A stretch of 64,000 bases of DNA from Nemertoderma westbladi (Eukaryota; Xenacoelomorpha; Nemertodermatida; Nemertodermatidae), in assembly GCA_032718475.1 (NCBI GenBank), contig JAUCBJ010006371.1, positions 1 to 64,000 on the forward strand, written 5' to 3'. A model generated the notes under the pieces. That model worked only from the letters and a program-made list of their open reading frames with translations, was not told the DNA's origin and searched no databases. Positions 63,201 through 64,000 of the stretch are shown in pieces (positions within the stretch are counted from its first letter, which is position 1; every line of letters starts with the position of its first letter). A program made the position numbers and the translations under genes.

Positions 63201-64000
63201 ACCTTTGTATGTCCCTCCCAGTTGTCCCACTCAACCTACCATTGTATATTCCTCACGGTTGTCCCACTCAACCCACCTTTGTATGTTCCTCACGGTTGTC
63301 CCACTCAACCCACCTTTATATGTTACTCACGGTTGTCCCACTCAACCCACCTTTGTATGTCCCTCCCAGTTGTCCCACTCAACCCACCTTTGTATGTTCC
63401 TCACGGTTGTCCCACTCGCACTCAACCCACCTTTGTATGTCCCTCCCAGTTGTCCCACTCAACCCACCTTTGTATGTTCCTCACGGTTGTCCCACTCAAC
63501 CCACCTTTGTATGTTCCTCACGGTTGTCCCACTCGCACTCAACCCACCTTTGTATGTTCCTCACAGTTGTCCCACTCAAGCCACCTTTGTATGTCCCTCC
63601 CAGTTGTCCCACTCAACCTACCATTGTATATTCCTCACGGTTGTCCCACTCAACCCACCTTTGTATGTTCCTCACGGTTGTCCCACTCAACCCACCTTTG
63701 TATGTTCCTCACGGTTGTCCCACTCGCACTCAACCCACCTTTGTATGTTCCTCACAGTTGTCCCACTCAAGCCACCTTTGTATGCCCCTCCCAGTTGTCC
63801 CACTCAACCTACCATTGTATATTCCTCACGGTTGTCCCACTCAACCCACCTTTGTATGTTCCTCACGGTTGTCCCACTCAACCCACCTTTGTATGTTCCT
63901 CACGGTTGTCCCACTCAACCCACCTTTGTATGTTCCTCACGGTTGTCCCACTCGCACTCAACCCACCTTTGTATGTTCCTCACAGTTGTCCCACTCAACC
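60255..64000. repeat. 37-bp tandem array, runs off the right edge
   Basis: About 95-100 copies of a unit reading GTTGTCCCACTCAACCCACC then TTTGTATGTTCCTCACG. The left part is longer per unit because of an added CCCCGGTTGTC segment; the right part is more regular. Variants include CAAGCCACCTTATTATG and an insertion of CTCGCA. Open frames on both strands are artefacts. The array is not complete in this window. Confidence 0.95.

Overview
The window is eukaryotic, almost certainly from an invertebrate animal: genes are split by GT-AG introns, two metazoan gene families are present, and animal-type DNA transposons and tRNA-derived SINEs lie around them. I cannot name the species. Only a small part of the window is coding. 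Most of it is tandem repeat, and nearly all of the long open frames are readings through repeat arrays.

Gene 1, plus strand, 1710-47725, is the 3' part of PARP4 (vault poly/mono-ADP-ribosyltransferase, vPARP). Nine exons join in frame: end of the ART catalytic domain, VIT domain, VWA domain with an intact MIDAS, a long low-complexity region, and the C-terminal vault-interaction-type region ending in TAA at 47723-47725. The 5' exons (BRCT, start of the catalytic domain) lie outside the window. The low-complexity exon carries an in-frame block that matches the N-terminus and DNase-I loop of actin, which I do not know from PARP4.

The introns of this gene hold four large tandem arrays. Intron 1 (20.4 kb) is about 330 copies of a 39-bp unit that contains the intron's own 3' splice site and exon start. 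Intron 4 is a 61-bp array that duplicates the end of exon 4 with its 5' splice site. Intron 5 (16.1 kb) holds a 13.7-kb 34/35-bp array with 2.3-3.1-kb higher-order repeats. Intron 8 holds a 20-bp array. The 39-bp array is split by a 7.4-kb CACTG-ended DNA transposon (5516-12899) with a 2-bp CT target duplication, itself containing a 65-bp array, a 182-bp array, a fold-back element and a dead Merlin/IS1595-type transposase.

Right after the PARP4 polyadenylation signals is a TTAA-flanked, piggyBac-type non-autonomous element (47770-50173). An intergenic region with SINEs and a C-rich minisatellite follows.

Gene 2, minus strand, 55487-57730, is the last coding exon of an ANKRD50-type ankyrin-repeat protein, tail to tail with PARP4. 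Its earlier exons are not visible in the window. The region upstream of it (57731-64000) holds a 30-bp array and a 37-bp array that runs off the window edge.
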